Of a DNA stretch of 64,000 bases, positions 7,524 to 16,244 are shown one piece after another. The stretch is from Salinisphaera aquimarina. Its GTDB lineage: Bacteria; Pseudomonadota; Gammaproteobacteria; Nevskiales; Salinisphaeraceae. Location: NCBI RefSeq assembly GCF_042643355.1, contig NZ_JBHRSS010000008.1, forward strand, positions 558,001 to 622,000, given 5' to 3'. Every line of letters begins with the position of its first letter. Position 1 is the first letter of the stretch. A program made the position numbers and the translations under genes. The notes beneath the pieces are model-generated. The model was not told the DNA's origin and made no database searches. It worked only from the letters and a program-made list of their open reading frames with translations.

Positions 7524-8584
7524 TTCGCCTCCTTCAGATAAGGCTTGAAGGCATTGGAACCTTCTTCAGTATACGCGCCCTCGTGACCACTCACGAAAAG
7601 CGCGGCAATCTCGTGCTTGTCAGCGTAGCGCATTCCCACCTGTGGCCCCATGACCAGCAGCGCGGTGGCCATGGCATCGGCCGTGAGGGCATCCGCCGCG
7701 ATCACGGTCACGGCCCGTAGATCATGGGCCACCGGCCGGCCCGTCCGCGGGTCGATCGTATGCGAGAAACGATGCCCGTCGAGCTCGATGTAATCACGAT
7801 AATCGCCGGACGTGGTCATGCCTGCGTTCTTCAGCCCGACAACTCTTTCAATCGCGCGTACACCGGATTCGGGCTTTTCCACACCGATCCGCCACGGTCG
7901 CTGATCACTTTTGCTGCCGTGCGCATAGAGCTCACCGCCCAGTTCGACCAGAAAATGCGACAGACCCAGCTTTTCCAGCGCCGCGGCGATGCGATCGACC
8001 GTGAACCCCTGGGCAAGCCCCGCGAGGTCGAGCGTGGCATCTGCGCTCTTCTTGCGCAGCGCCGGCGGATCGCTGCGCACCTCGATCAGGCCGATCCCGG
8101 TTTTCTCGCGTGCCGCATCGAGCTCGGCCCGGGTCGGCAGGTGCTGGGGTGCGTCCGCCTCCGCGCCGAAGCCCCATATTCGCAGAATGGGCCCGAGCGT
8201 GACATCGAAGGCCCCGCCTGTGTCACGACCGATGGCCAGCGCGCGCTGCGTGACCTGCGCCAGCGCCGGTGACACCGGAATCCAGGTGTCGGCCTTGGCC
8301 GCGTTGAATTTCGACACTTCGGAATCGTCACGCCACGTCGACATCTGCCGATCAATGTCGTCGATGACGCGCCGGGCCGCCGCGCGCACCGCATCGGCGT
8401 CCACCCGACCCGGCTCCATCACCGTGATCTTGTAGGTCGTGCCCTGCGCCGGGCCACCGATCTGAATCGGCTCTGCCGGCTTGCCACAGGCCGCGACCAG
8501 CACGGCCGTACCGCAGATCAGTGCCAGCATGAACGCTGTACGACCCGATTTGCGCTTGGCGACGATCTCGAACATCCGGTTCAC
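7520..8584 (-). CDS. apbE: FAD:protein FMN transferase (lipoprotein)
   Basis: Covalently attaches FMN to Thr residues of NqrB and NqrC, using FAD. The chosen GTG start gives 354 aa with a lipoprotein signal ending LVAAC (Cys33). It has the ApbE core: AQGTTYKITV, the DDSEVSKFNA region, KKSADATLDLAGLAQG, GDYRDYIE and SHTIDPRTGRPV, then LTADAMATALLVMG. The GTG at 8584 has AAGGAA upstream; an ATG at 8614 with GAGG upstream is nearly as good, so the start is uncertain. A terminator separates it from nqrF, but it overlaps nqrM and belongs functionally to the nqr set. Confidence 0.93.
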   Translation of the reverse strand: MNRMFEIVAKRKSGRTAFMLALICGTAVLVAACGKPAEPIQIGGPAQGTTYKITVMEPGRVDADAVRAAARRVIDDIDRQMSTWRDDSEVSKFNAAKADTWIPVSPALAQVTQRALAIGRDTGGAFDVTLGPILRIWGFGAEADAPQHLPTRAELDAAREKTGIGLIEVRSDPPALRKKSADATLDLAGLAQGFTVDRIAAALEKLGLSHFLVELGGELYAHGSKSDQRPWRIGVEKPESGVRAIERVVGLKNAGMTTSGDYRDYIELDGHRFSHTIDPRTGRPVAHDLRAVTVIAADALTADAMATALLVMGPQVGMRYADKHEIAALFVSGHEGAYTEEGSNAFKPYLKEAK

Positions 8585-8651
8585 GTCAGTTTCCTTTCGA
8601 TTCGACCTTCGCATCGCCGCGCCTCGATATTTTTCGCGAGGACTGCGGCGC

Positions 8652-8690
8652 TATAAAAAAACCCCGCGCAGCGGCGGCTCGCGCGGGGTC
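8652..8690 (-). terminator. terminator between nqrF and apbE
   Basis: A nine-base perfect stem (ACCCCGCGC with GCGCGGGGT) is followed by seven T residues on the minus strand. It lies between the nqrF stop and the apbE start, so expression of apbE-nqrM-CBS depends on read-through or a separate promoter. Confidence 0.85.
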
Positions 8691-8720
8691 TGGCTCCATG
8701 ACGGGTGGCCGGCGGACCGA

Positions 8721-9950
8721 TCAACCGCCGAAATCGTCGAGCATGATGTTTTCGGGCTCGACGCCGAGATCCTCAAGCATGTTGATCACCGAAGCATTCA
8801 TGATCGGCGGGCCACACAGATAGTATTCGCAATCCTCGGGCGCCGGATGGTCCTTCAGATAGCGCTCGAACAGAACGTTATGGATGAAGCCGGTTTCGCC
8901 GTCCCATTCATCCTCTTCCTTGGCATCGGACAGGGCAACGGTCCACTGGAAGTTGTCGTTCTTGGCGGCCAGCTGATCGAAGTCGTCGACGTAGAACATC
9001 TCGCGCCGCGAGCGCGCGCCGTACCAGAACGTCATCTTGCGGTCGGTGCCGATCCGACCCAGCTGGTCGAAGATATGCGAGCGCATGGGCGCCATGCCAG
9101 CGCCACCACCCACGAACACCATTTCCGCGGCCGTTTCCTTGGCAAAGAACTCGCCGAAGGGGCCCGAAATCGTCACTTCGTCGCCGGCCTTGAGGCCGAA
9201 GATATAGGAACTCATCTCGCCCGGCTTGACGTCGGGGTTGCGCGGCGGCGGCGTCGCGATCCGGACATTGAGCATGATGATGCCCGCTTCTTCCGGATAA
9301 TTGGCCATCGAATAGGCACGGGTGACGGTGTCATCGACCTTCGAGACATAGCGCCAGAGGTTGTGGGTGTCCCAGTCCTCGTGGAAGCGCTCGTCGATGA
9401 TGTAATCCTTGTACGCCACCTCGTGCGGCGGGCAGCTGATCTGGATATAACCGCCGGCCCGGAAATTGACATGTTCGCCTTCGGGCAACTCCAGCACCAG
9501 TTCCTTGATGAAGGTGGCGACATTGTCGTTGGAGCGGACCTTGCACTTCCACTGCTTGACGCCGAAGACCTCCTCCGGCACCTGGATCTTCATGTCCTGT
9601 TTGACGGTCACCTGACACGACAGGCGCTCGCCTTCGCGCGCCTCGCGCTTGTTGATGTGCGATTCCTCGGTCGGCAGGATCGCACCGCCGCCCTCGAGCA
9701 CCTTGACCCGACACTGGGCACAGGTACCACCGCCACCACAGGCCGAGGACACATAGAGCTTGGAGTCGGCCAGCGCACCGAGCAACTTGCTGCCGACCGG
9801 CGCCTTGATGGTCTTCTCGCCGTTGATTTCGATGTTGACGTTGCCGGTGGCCACCAGGCGCGACTTGGCCAGCAGAATCACGGCGACGAGGAACAGCACA
9901 ACGCCGGTAAACACGCTGACGCCGAGACTGATTTGCGCTATTTCACCCAT
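8721..9950 (-). CDS. nqrF: Na+-translocating NADH:quinone reductase subunit F
   Basis: NADH-oxidising subunit that passes electrons from NADH through FAD to a 2Fe-2S centre. The 409-aa protein has an N-terminal transmembrane helix (about 7-28), a ferredoxin domain with Cys71, Cys77, Cys80 and Cys112 (spacing CGGGGTCAQC plus one), an FAD-binding domain containing RAYSMANYP, an NADH-binding domain with FVGGGAGMAPMRS, and the family C-terminus MLDDFGG. It is the last of nqrABCDEF, about 40 bp after nqrE. Confidence 0.97.
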   Translation of the reverse strand: MGEIAQISLGVSVFTGVVLFLVAVILLAKSRLVATGNVNIEINGEKTIKAPVGSKLLGALADSKLYVSSACGGGGTCAQCRVKVLEGGGAILPTEESHINKREAREGERLSCQVTVKQDMKIQVPEEVFGVKQWKCKVRSNDNVATFIKELVLELPEGEHVNFRAGGYIQISCPPHEVAYKDYIIDERFHEDWDTHNLWRYVSKVDDTVTRAYSMANYPEEAGIIMLNVRIATPPPRNPDVKPGEMSSYIFGLKAGDEVTISGPFGEFFAKETAAEMVFVGGGAGMAPMRSHIFDQLGRIGTDRKMTFWYGARSRREMFYVDDFDQLAAKNDNFQWTVALSDAKEEDEWDGETGFIHNVLFERYLKDHPAPEDCEYYLCGPPIMNASVINMLEDLGVEPENIMLDDFGG

Positions 9951-9989
9951 GGGATCCTACGTTCCTGAAAGGCAGACGACGCGGCCGAG

Positions 9990-10598
9990 CTAGAGCTGGA
10001 TGCCGGAGAAGGCCATGAAGCCCAGCGACATCAACCCAACCGTGATGAAAGTGATGCCCAGCCCCTGCAAACCGTCCGGCACGTCGGAGTACTTGAGCTT
10101 CTCGCGCACGCCGGCCAGCGCTGCGATCGCGAGCGCCCAGCCGATACCGCTGCCGAAACCGTAGGTCAGGCTCTCGCCGAAGTTGTAGTCGCGTTCGACC
10201 ATGAACAGCGAGCCGCCCATGATCGCGCAGTTGACCGTGATCAGCGGCAGGAAGATGCCGAGGGCGCTGTGCAGCGCCGGCACGAAACGGTCCAGAAACA
10301 TTTCCAGAATCTGCACGATCGCCGCGATCACGCCGATGTAACTGATCAGGCCGAGAAAACTCAGATCCACATTCGGCATGCCGGCCCAGGCCAGCGCACC
10401 GCCCTTGAGCAGATGCTGATAGATCAGGTTGTTGACCGGTACGGTCAGCCCCTGGACCACGATCACGGCGATACCGAGACCGATGGCCGTGGAGATCTTT
10501 TTCGACAGTGCGAGGAAGGTGCACATGCCGAGAAAGAACGCCAACGCCAGATTCTCGATGAAAACCGACTTGATCAGAATGCTGAGATAGTCTTCCAC
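9990..10598 (-). CDS. nqrE: Na+-translocating NADH:quinone reductase subunit E
   Basis: Integral membrane subunit of the Na+ pump with six predicted helices, 202 aa. It shares inverted topology with NqrD, and the two coordinate an iron centre in mid-membrane through paired cysteines. Cys26 (FLGMCTFLA) and Cys124 (VNCAIMGG) are both present. It lies between nqrD and nqrF with short gaps. Confidence 0.97.
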   Translation of the reverse strand: MEDYLSILIKSVFIENLALAFFLGMCTFLALSKKISTAIGLGIAVIVVQGLTVPVNNLIYQHLLKGGALAWAGMPNVDLSFLGLISYIGVIAAIVQILEMFLDRFVPALHSALGIFLPLITVNCAIMGGSLFMVERDYNFGESLTYGFGSGIGWALAIAALAGVREKLKYSDVPDGLQGLGITFITVGLMSLGFMAFSGIQL

Positions 10599-10628
10599 GT
10601 GCTGTTCTCCTGTCGCCCGCCGTCGTGC

Positions 10629-11294
10629 TTAAACGACTTCGGTGCGATGCACCTGATGAATCTGATATTCGGCTTCTTCGATCTGTTCGGATTTCCAGCT
10701 GCGCAGGCCCCAGATCAGAAAGCCGATGATGAAGAACGCGCTCGGCGGCAACAGCATGATGCCGATCGGCACGTACCAGCCGCCGGCGCTGGCAAGCGAA
10801 AAGATCTGGAAGCCGAGAATCGAACCCGAGCCGAGCAGCTCACGGATGGTGCCCACCACGATAAGGATCAGGCTGTAGCCCAGCCCGTTGCCGATGCCGT
10901 CGAGGAATGCCAGCCCCGGCGGCTCCTTCATGGCAAAGGCTTCCGCACGGCCCATGACGATGCAGTTGGTGATGATCAGACCGACGAACACCGACATCGA
11001 CTTGGCCAGCTCGAAGGCAAACGCCTTCATGAGCTGATCGACCACGATCACGAGCGACGCAATGATGGTCATCTGCACGATGATGCGGATGCTCGACGGG
11101 ATGAAGTTGCGAATCAGACTGATCGAGAAGTTCGAACAGGCCGTCACCGCGGTCAGCGCCACGCTCATGAGCAGCGCGGTCGCGACCTGGTTGGTCACCG
11201 CCAGCGCGCTGCAAATACCGAGAATCTGAAGCGCGATCGGGTTGTTGTTGACCAACGGCTCGGTCAACACCTTCATTGCCTGACTCTGTGCCAT
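10629..11294 (-). CDS. nqrD: Na+-translocating NADH:quinone reductase subunit D
   Basis: Membrane partner of NqrE, 221 aa with six predicted helices. The cluster cysteines Cys28 (LGICSALAV) and Cys111 (ITNCIVMGR) are retained, as is the motif GRAEAFAM. The cytoplasmic tail is charged (WKSEQIEEAEYQIHQ). The start lies 5 bp from the nqrC stop. Confidence 0.97.
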   Translation of the reverse strand: MAQSQAMKVLTEPLVNNNPIALQILGICSALAVTNQVATALLMSVALTAVTACSNFSISLIRNFIPSSIRIIVQMTIIASLVIVVDQLMKAFAFELAKSMSVFVGLIITNCIVMGRAEAFAMKEPPGLAFLDGIGNGLGYSLILIVVGTIRELLGSGSILGFQIFSLASAGGWYVPIGIMLLPPSAFFIIGFLIWGLRSWKSEQIEEAEYQIHQVHRTEVV

Positions 11295-11299
11295 GTCGA

Positions 11300-12109
11300 C
11301 TACCCCTCGGCGGCGACTTTGCCGCTACGGATGTTTTTGAGGAAAGGCTCGAAACCGCTCTCGCCCAACCAGTAATGAATCATGTTCGAGACGCCGCGAC
11401 TGGTGAGCGTGGCGCCCGACAGGCCGTCTACCTTGTAGTCCGCGTTGGGCGTGTTGGAACCCACGCTGCCCTTGATCACGCTCAGGCGCACATCGCCGTC
11501 CTCACCATAAACCTTCTTGCCGTCCCATTTGGCACGCCAGCGGGGGTTTTCGACCTCGCCACCGAGACCGGGCGTTTCGCCCTGCTCGTAGTACTTGATG
11601 CCGTCGACCGTATTCGCGTCCGGCTCGAGCGCAAGAAAACCGTACATCGTCGACCACAGGCCGTAGCCGTGAATCGGCAACACGATACGGGACAGTTTGC
11701 CCTGCTCGTCGCGCACCAGATACACCTCGGCGTATTTGGCGCGGCGCTTGATATCCGCGATGTCCTGTCGCGGCGGAATCTTGATGCTCTTCTTGGGATC
11801 AGAGGCCGCGGCGCGCTGATCGTAGTTCGCCACATCCACGCCCTGAGCATAACCACCGGTGGACAGATCGACCACCTTGGTTTCGATACGATCCTTGAAC
11901 ACCTGATTCACATCCACGTCCGGGCCGGTGGGCAGACCGGCGACGTCCAGAATATTACTGCGCCGGTCGGCCTTGGCGTTGACCGTCTGCAGCGGCTTGA
12001 GGAACGTCGCCGCCGATGCCACCAGCACCGAGCAGACCAGGCATACCGCCAGCGCCACGACCACGATGTAGCCGACGCCGTCTCGTGAAAATCCGACTAT
12101 TCCGACCAT
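11300..12109 (-). CDS. nqrC: Na+-translocating NADH:quinone reductase subunit C
   Basis: FMN-carrying subunit, 269 aa. One N-terminal membrane helix (about 13-37) anchors a periplasmic FMN-binding domain. The covalent FMN site is the Thr of SGAT (about Thr234), followed by LTSRGVSNM, which is the substrate of ApbE encoded downstream. HGYGLWSTMYGF is the usual family signature. It is separated from nqrB by only 3 bp. Confidence 0.97.
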   Translation of the reverse strand: MVGIVGFSRDGVGYIVVVALAVCLVCSVLVASAATFLKPLQTVNAKADRRSNILDVAGLPTGPDVDVNQVFKDRIETKVVDLSTGGYAQGVDVANYDQRAAASDPKKSIKIPPRQDIADIKRRAKYAEVYLVRDEQGKLSRIVLPIHGYGLWSTMYGFLALEPDANTVDGIKYYEQGETPGLGGEVENPRWRAKWDGKKVYGEDGDVRLSVIKGSVGSNTPNADYKVDGLSGATLTSRGVSNMIHYWLGESGFEPFLKNIRSGKVAAEG

Positions 12110-12112
12110 GGT

Positions 12113-13375
12113 CTACTCCGCCGCTACCGTATCGTGATCCGCACTGCCGGACGTGCCCGGATTCGCGGCCGCCAGGCGCTTCTGGCGCCGGCGCACGTTC
12201 GCCTGGACCACGAAGTAATCGATTAGCGGCGCGAAGATGTTGCCGAACAGAATCGCCAGCATGATGCCTTCCGGGAAGGCCGGATTGACGACGCGCACGA
12301 GCGCGGTCATCACGCCGATCAGCCCGCCATAGACCAGCCGGCCGGTGTTGGTCATGGCCGCACTGACCGGATCGGTGGCCATGAACACGGCGCCGAACGC
12401 GAACCCGCCGATCACCAGATGCCAGTACCAGGGCATGGCGAACATGAGATTGCTTTCGCTGCCGATCAGGTTGAACAGCAGCGTGGTCGCGACCAGTCCG
12501 CCCACGCAGCCGGCCATGATCCGCCAGGATGCAACCCGGGTGTAGAGCAAAAACGCCGCGCCGAGCAGAATCGCGAGCGTCGATGTCGAGCCGAGCGAGC
12601 CCTGGATATCGCCGGCAAAGGCGTCCCACCAGGTGATCTGACTGGTGATCGCGCTCATGCCGTCGGTGGCGCCCAGACCAAGCGGCGTTGCCGCGGACCA
12701 ACCGTCGACCGCCGTCCACACGCTGTCGCCCGACATATACGCCGGGAAGGCGAAGAACAGAAACGCACGGCCGGTGAGCGCCGGGTTGAGAAAGTTCTTG
12801 CCGGTGCCGCCGAACACTTCCTTGCCCACCACAATGCCGAAGCTGATGCCGAGTGCCGCCTGCCAGAGCGGAATCGCCGGCGGCAGCGTCAGGGTGTAGA
12901 GAATGGACGTAGCGAAAAAGCCTTCGTTGATCTCGTGGTTGCGAACCGCGGCAAACAGCGCTTCCCATAGCCCGCCGACGATGAACGTGACGAAATAGAC
13001 CGGGGCGAAATACCAGAAGCCGAAGACGAAGTTGTCCCAGAAGCTCTGCGGATCGTGGGCCACGCCCAGCAGCTGCAACGGCAGCCGGCGCCAGTTGTCG
13101 ACGCTGTCCAGATTCATCTGCGCCATCGCCAGATTGGCCTGGAAGCCGGTATTCCAGCAGGCCATGAAGATACAGGGGAACGTGGCCAGCCACACGTAGA
13201 TCATGACCCGCTTGAGATCGATGCCGTCGCGCACATGCGGTGCGGTACGGGTGGTATCGCCCGGAGAATACAGGAATGTATCCACCATCTCGTAGAGCGC
13301 ATAGAAGCGCTCATACCGTCCGCCCTTGGCGAACAGCGGATGCATGCGATCCAGCGTTTGTCTCAGACCGGCCAT
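12113..13375 (-). CDS. nqrB: Na+-translocating NADH:quinone reductase subunit B
   Basis: Large membrane subunit that holds riboflavin and a covalently bound FMN and forms part of the Na+ path and quinone site. The chosen ATG gives 420 aa (MAGLRQTLDRMHPLFAKGG), with many hydrophobic helices. The motif SAAT (Thr230) corresponds to the FMN-binding SGAT of Vibrio, here with Ala in place of Gly. FFAFPAYMSGD and TGKNFLNPALTGRAFLFF are family signatures. The frame is open upstream into nqrA, but that extension is not family-like. The start is one base past the nqrA stop. Confidence 0.96.
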   Translation of the reverse strand: MAGLRQTLDRMHPLFAKGGRYERFYALYEMVDTFLYSPGDTTRTAPHVRDGIDLKRVMIYVWLATFPCIFMACWNTGFQANLAMAQMNLDSVDNWRRLPLQLLGVAHDPQSFWDNFVFGFWYFAPVYFVTFIVGGLWEALFAAVRNHEINEGFFATSILYTLTLPPAIPLWQAALGISFGIVVGKEVFGGTGKNFLNPALTGRAFLFFAFPAYMSGDSVWTAVDGWSAATPLGLGATDGMSAITSQITWWDAFAGDIQGSLGSTSTLAILLGAAFLLYTRVASWRIMAGCVGGLVATTLLFNLIGSESNLMFAMPWYWHLVIGGFAFGAVFMATDPVSAAMTNTGRLVYGGLIGVMTALVRVVNPAFPEGIMLAILFGNIFAPLIDYFVVQANVRRRQKRLAAANPGTSGSADHDTVAAE

Positions 13376-13376
13376 A

Positions 13377-14729
13377 TCAACCTTCGCGTTCGATGAGTTC
13401 GAGATTCGCACGCAGGTGCGGCCCGAAATCGTATTTCGCCACATCGACGAACGACAGCAGCGCCAGATCCTCTTCGTCGAGTTCCGCGGCGCCCAGCGCC
13501 AGCGCGGTGTCGGTGTCGCGCACCAGCAACGCTCGCAGCAACTGGGTCGGCAGGATATCCAGCGGCATCACTTCCTCGTAATTGCCGATCGGAACCATTG
13601 CGCGCGCGCTTCCGTTCTGTGATGTATTGAACGTGTAGCGCGCCGGCTTCAACAAACTCGACAAAAACACGTTGACCTTGGAAAACCGGTCCCGCCCCGG
13701 CATCAGCCAGCCCATGAACGGCCGCGACCGGCTTTCCGGCAGCAGCGTGATCTGGGTGTGGTAACGCCCCAGATAGGACGCCCATTCCGCGGCCCGACGT
13801 CCGGATAGAACCGAACCCGAAATCGCGCGCACTTCGGCACCGTCGACCTCGTCATGCAGCAACTCGTCCGTACTGGCACCCATACGCGTGCGCAGCAGAC
13901 GTGGATTCGCCGCCGACGGACCACAGAGAGCGACCACGCGCGAGATGTCTATATGCCCGGTCGTGAACAGCGCGCCGAACGCCATCACATCCTGGTAGCC
14001 GATATGCCAGATGGGTGACGCCACGCTCACCGGATGCAGATGATGAATGTGGGTGCCGACGAGGCCGGCCGGATGCTTGCCACCGAATTCAGCGACAACG
14101 AACTGCTCGCCCGCGGGCTTGGGAATATCGGCGCCGGGCGCCTTGCAGATATAGACCGGGCCGTCGGTGAGCCGCGCCAGCACGTTCAGACCATCGACGA
14201 ATGCTTCGCGGCGGTCATTGATGACGACCGTCGGATCGGCCGCCAGCGGATTGGTATCGATGGCAGTGACGAAAATCGCGGTCGGGCGTGTGCCCGGCGC
14301 CGGCACCTTGGAAAACGGCCGCGTACGCAGCGCTGCCCACTGACCGGAATCGACGAGTGTCTTCTCGACAACCGCCGGTTCCAGCCGGGCCAGGTCGTCG
14401 GCGGCATGGGCATCGAAAGTAATCTCTTCGAGGTCGCCGGTGGCCACGCGAATCACGATCGACTGCAGCACGCGCTTGGCGCCGCGGTTGATCGCCGCGA
14501 TTTCGCCGTTCGCCGGCGCGGTATAGAGCACGCCGGGGGTTTTCTTGTCTTCGAACAACGGCTGGCCCAGCTTCACCTGGTCGCCTTCCGCCACCAGCAT
14601 GGTGGGCTTCATGCCGTGATGATCCAGGCCGATCAACGCCACCCGGCTCACCGGCGCGGCGTCGTGGATAACCTGGCTCGGAGCGCCCTCGATGGGCAGA
14701 TCAAGCCCTTTCTTTATCGTGACTTGCAT
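13377..14729 (-). CDS. nqrA: Na+-translocating NADH:quinone reductase subunit A
   Basis: Peripheral cytoplasmic subunit implicated in quinone binding; it carries no covalent cofactor. The 450-aa protein starts MQVTIKKGLDLPIEGAP, with the biotinyl-like region VKLGQPLFEDKKTPGVLYTAPANG and ALFTTGHIDISRVVALCGP. It is the first nqr gene and begins only 34 bp after tRNA-Leu. No convincing promoter or terminator lies in that gap, so transcription may come through from secG-leuU. Confidence 0.97.
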   Translation of the reverse strand: MQVTIKKGLDLPIEGAPSQVIHDAAPVSRVALIGLDHHGMKPTMLVAEGDQVKLGQPLFEDKKTPGVLYTAPANGEIAAINRGAKRVLQSIVIRVATGDLEEITFDAHAADDLARLEPAVVEKTLVDSGQWAALRTRPFSKVPAPGTRPTAIFVTAIDTNPLAADPTVVINDRREAFVDGLNVLARLTDGPVYICKAPGADIPKPAGEQFVVAEFGGKHPAGLVGTHIHHLHPVSVASPIWHIGYQDVMAFGALFTTGHIDISRVVALCGPSAANPRLLRTRMGASTDELLHDEVDGAEVRAISGSVLSGRRAAEWASYLGRYHTQITLLPESRSRPFMGWLMPGRDRFSKVNVFLSSLLKPARYTFNTSQNGSARAMVPIGNYEEVMPLDILPTQLLRALLVRDTDTALALGAAELDEEDLALLSFVDVAKYDFGPHLRANLELIEREG

Positions 14730-14763
14730 GTCGCCGCTTACAGGCCTCTTACCCCGATTTGTA

Positions 14764-14848
14764 TGGTGCCGACGGCCGGACTCGAACCGGCACAGCTTTC
14801 GCCACTACCCCCTCAAGATAGCGTGTCTACCAATTCCACCACGTCGGC
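14764..14848 (-). tRNA. leuU: tRNA-Leu (GAG)
   Basis: 85-nt class II tRNA with encoded CCA. The acceptor GCCGACG pairs with CGTCGGC, the D-loop includes AATTGGTAGACACG, the anticodon loop TTGAGGG carries GAG, and there is a short variable arm and a TTCGAGT T-loop. It reads CTC/CTT leucine codons. Its position directly after secG is the same as leuU in E. coli. Confidence 0.97.
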
Positions 14849-14875
14849 ATGACTTTTTTCCTACCCGCGTGCGCC

Positions 14876-15406
14876 CTATTCGGGCACCTTGACGCCGGTA
14901 TCGGCATCGCCGGCATCAGAGCCCGCGTTGCCATTCGACTGTTGCGTGCCCGCGGCGGAATTGTCGCCGCCGGCATCACGCTGGTTGTTGTCCTGGCCCG
15001 CCGCATTCGACTGCGCCGCACCGGATTGGGCGTTGCCATCGCCCGCGGGCGCCGATTGCTCACCGGTGACGACTTCGTCACCCGGCACGCCGTTGTTGTT
15101 GCTGTCCGAGAGCAGCGAGGCGCCCGGCGCCTGCTGCTGGACCTGATCGGTCACGCTGCCCGTCGGCGCGCTCGCGCCGTTGATCAGGTACGCAAGCGTC
15201 AGGCTGATGGCAAAAAAGACCGTCGCCAGCGCACCGGTTGCCCGGGTCATGAAATTGGCCGAGCCTTTCGCGCCAAAAACAGTGCCGGACGCACCGCTAC
15301 CGAACGCGGCGCCCGCGTCTGCACCCTTACCGTGCTGTACGAGAATCAGCCCGATCAGCACGAGTGCGATCACGACCTGGACGATGACCAGAATTGTATA
15401 AACCAT
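14876..15406 (-). CDS. secG: Sec translocon subunit SecG
   Basis: Auxiliary subunit of SecYEG. The 176-aa product starts MVYTILVIVQVVIALVLIGLILVQ (transmembrane helix about 4-24), then HGKGADAGAAFGSGASGTVFGAKGSANFMTR, a typical SecG loop, and a second helix (about 56-76). About 100 residues of low-complexity Asn/Gly/Ala/Asp/Gln-rich tail follow, making it clearly longer than the 110-aa E. coli protein. It lies between tpiA and tRNA-Leu, as in other gammaproteobacteria. Confidence 0.95.
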   Translation of the reverse strand: MVYTILVIVQVVIALVLIGLILVQHGKGADAGAAFGSGASGTVFGAKGSANFMTRATGALATVFFAISLTLAYLINGASAPTGSVTDQVQQQAPGASLLSDSNNNGVPGDEVVTGEQSAPAGDGNAQSGAAQSNAAGQDNNQRDAGGDNSAAGTQQSNGNAGSDAGDADTGVKVPE

Positions 15407-15432
15407 GCTAGGGCCTGTTAACGCTCGCGGGA

Positions 15433-16194
15433 CTATACAGCCGCGCGGGCGATGTCCAAGAATGAATCGGCCGTAAGCGATGCGCCGCCAACCAGCGCGC
15501 CGTCGACATCTGCTCCGGCGAAAAGTGCCGCGGCATTGTCCGGCTTTACACTGCCGCCGTAAAGCAGCTGTACCGATTGCGCTAGTGTAGCATTCCTATT
15601 CGCGATTTGTGCACGAAGAAATGCATGCACATCCTGTGCCTGCTCCGGCGTGGCCGAGCGACCGGTGCCGATCGCCCATATCGGCTCGTAGGCCACGATC
15701 ATGGATTCGAGGGTCGCCGCGCGGCACTGGCTCAATATCGCATCGATCTGCGCCGCCAGCACGGCTTCGGTCTGCTCTGCCTCGCGCTGCTCCAGCGTTT
15801 CGCCGACACACACGATCGGCACCAGACCGGCCGCCGCGGCAGCGTCCGCCTTGGTTGCCACAATGGCATCCGCCTCACCGTAGAGCGCGCGCCGCTCCGA
15901 ATGACCGACGATGACGTGACTGGCCCGGCAATCGGCGAGCATGGCGCCGTTGACCTCGCCGGTGAACGCGCCCGGCTCGACTTCGGCAGCAATATTCTGT
16001 GCCCCGACCGCAACCGGCTGACCGGACAGCGCGCGCGCCATGCGTTCGATATAGACCATCGGCGGGCACACGAGCAGATCGGCCGCCAGCCCGGCGCCGT
16101 CCAGCGCATCGCCCACGGCCTTGACGAACACGTCTACCTGCGCGGCGTCCGCGTTCATTTTCCAGTTTCCGGCAATCAGCATATTGCGGCTCAT
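15433..16194 (-). CDS. tpiA: triose-phosphate isomerase
   Basis: Interconverts dihydroxyacetone phosphate and glyceraldehyde 3-phosphate. The 253-aa TIM barrel has Lys12 in GNWKMN, His98 in VIVGHSERR, and the catalytic base Glu170 in AYEPIWAIGTG, then the phosphate loop LLYGGSVKPDNA. It lies between glmM and secG, the usual gammaproteobacterial order. Confidence 0.98.
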   Translation of the reverse strand: MSRNMLIAGNWKMNADAAQVDVFVKAVGDALDGAGLAADLLVCPPMVYIERMARALSGQPVAVGAQNIAAEVEPGAFTGEVNGAMLADCRASHVIVGHSERRALYGEADAIVATKADAAAAAGLVPIVCVGETLEQREAEQTEAVLAAQIDAILSQCRAATLESMIVAYEPIWAIGTGRSATPEQAQDVHAFLRAQIANRNATLAQSVQLLYGGSVKPDNAAALFAGADVDGALVGGASLTADSFLDIARAAV

Positions 16195-16244
16195 CGGCTG
16201 CTATCCCTCTCTGTCACTGTCTGTCGTTATCGTTCGCGCCCGGC

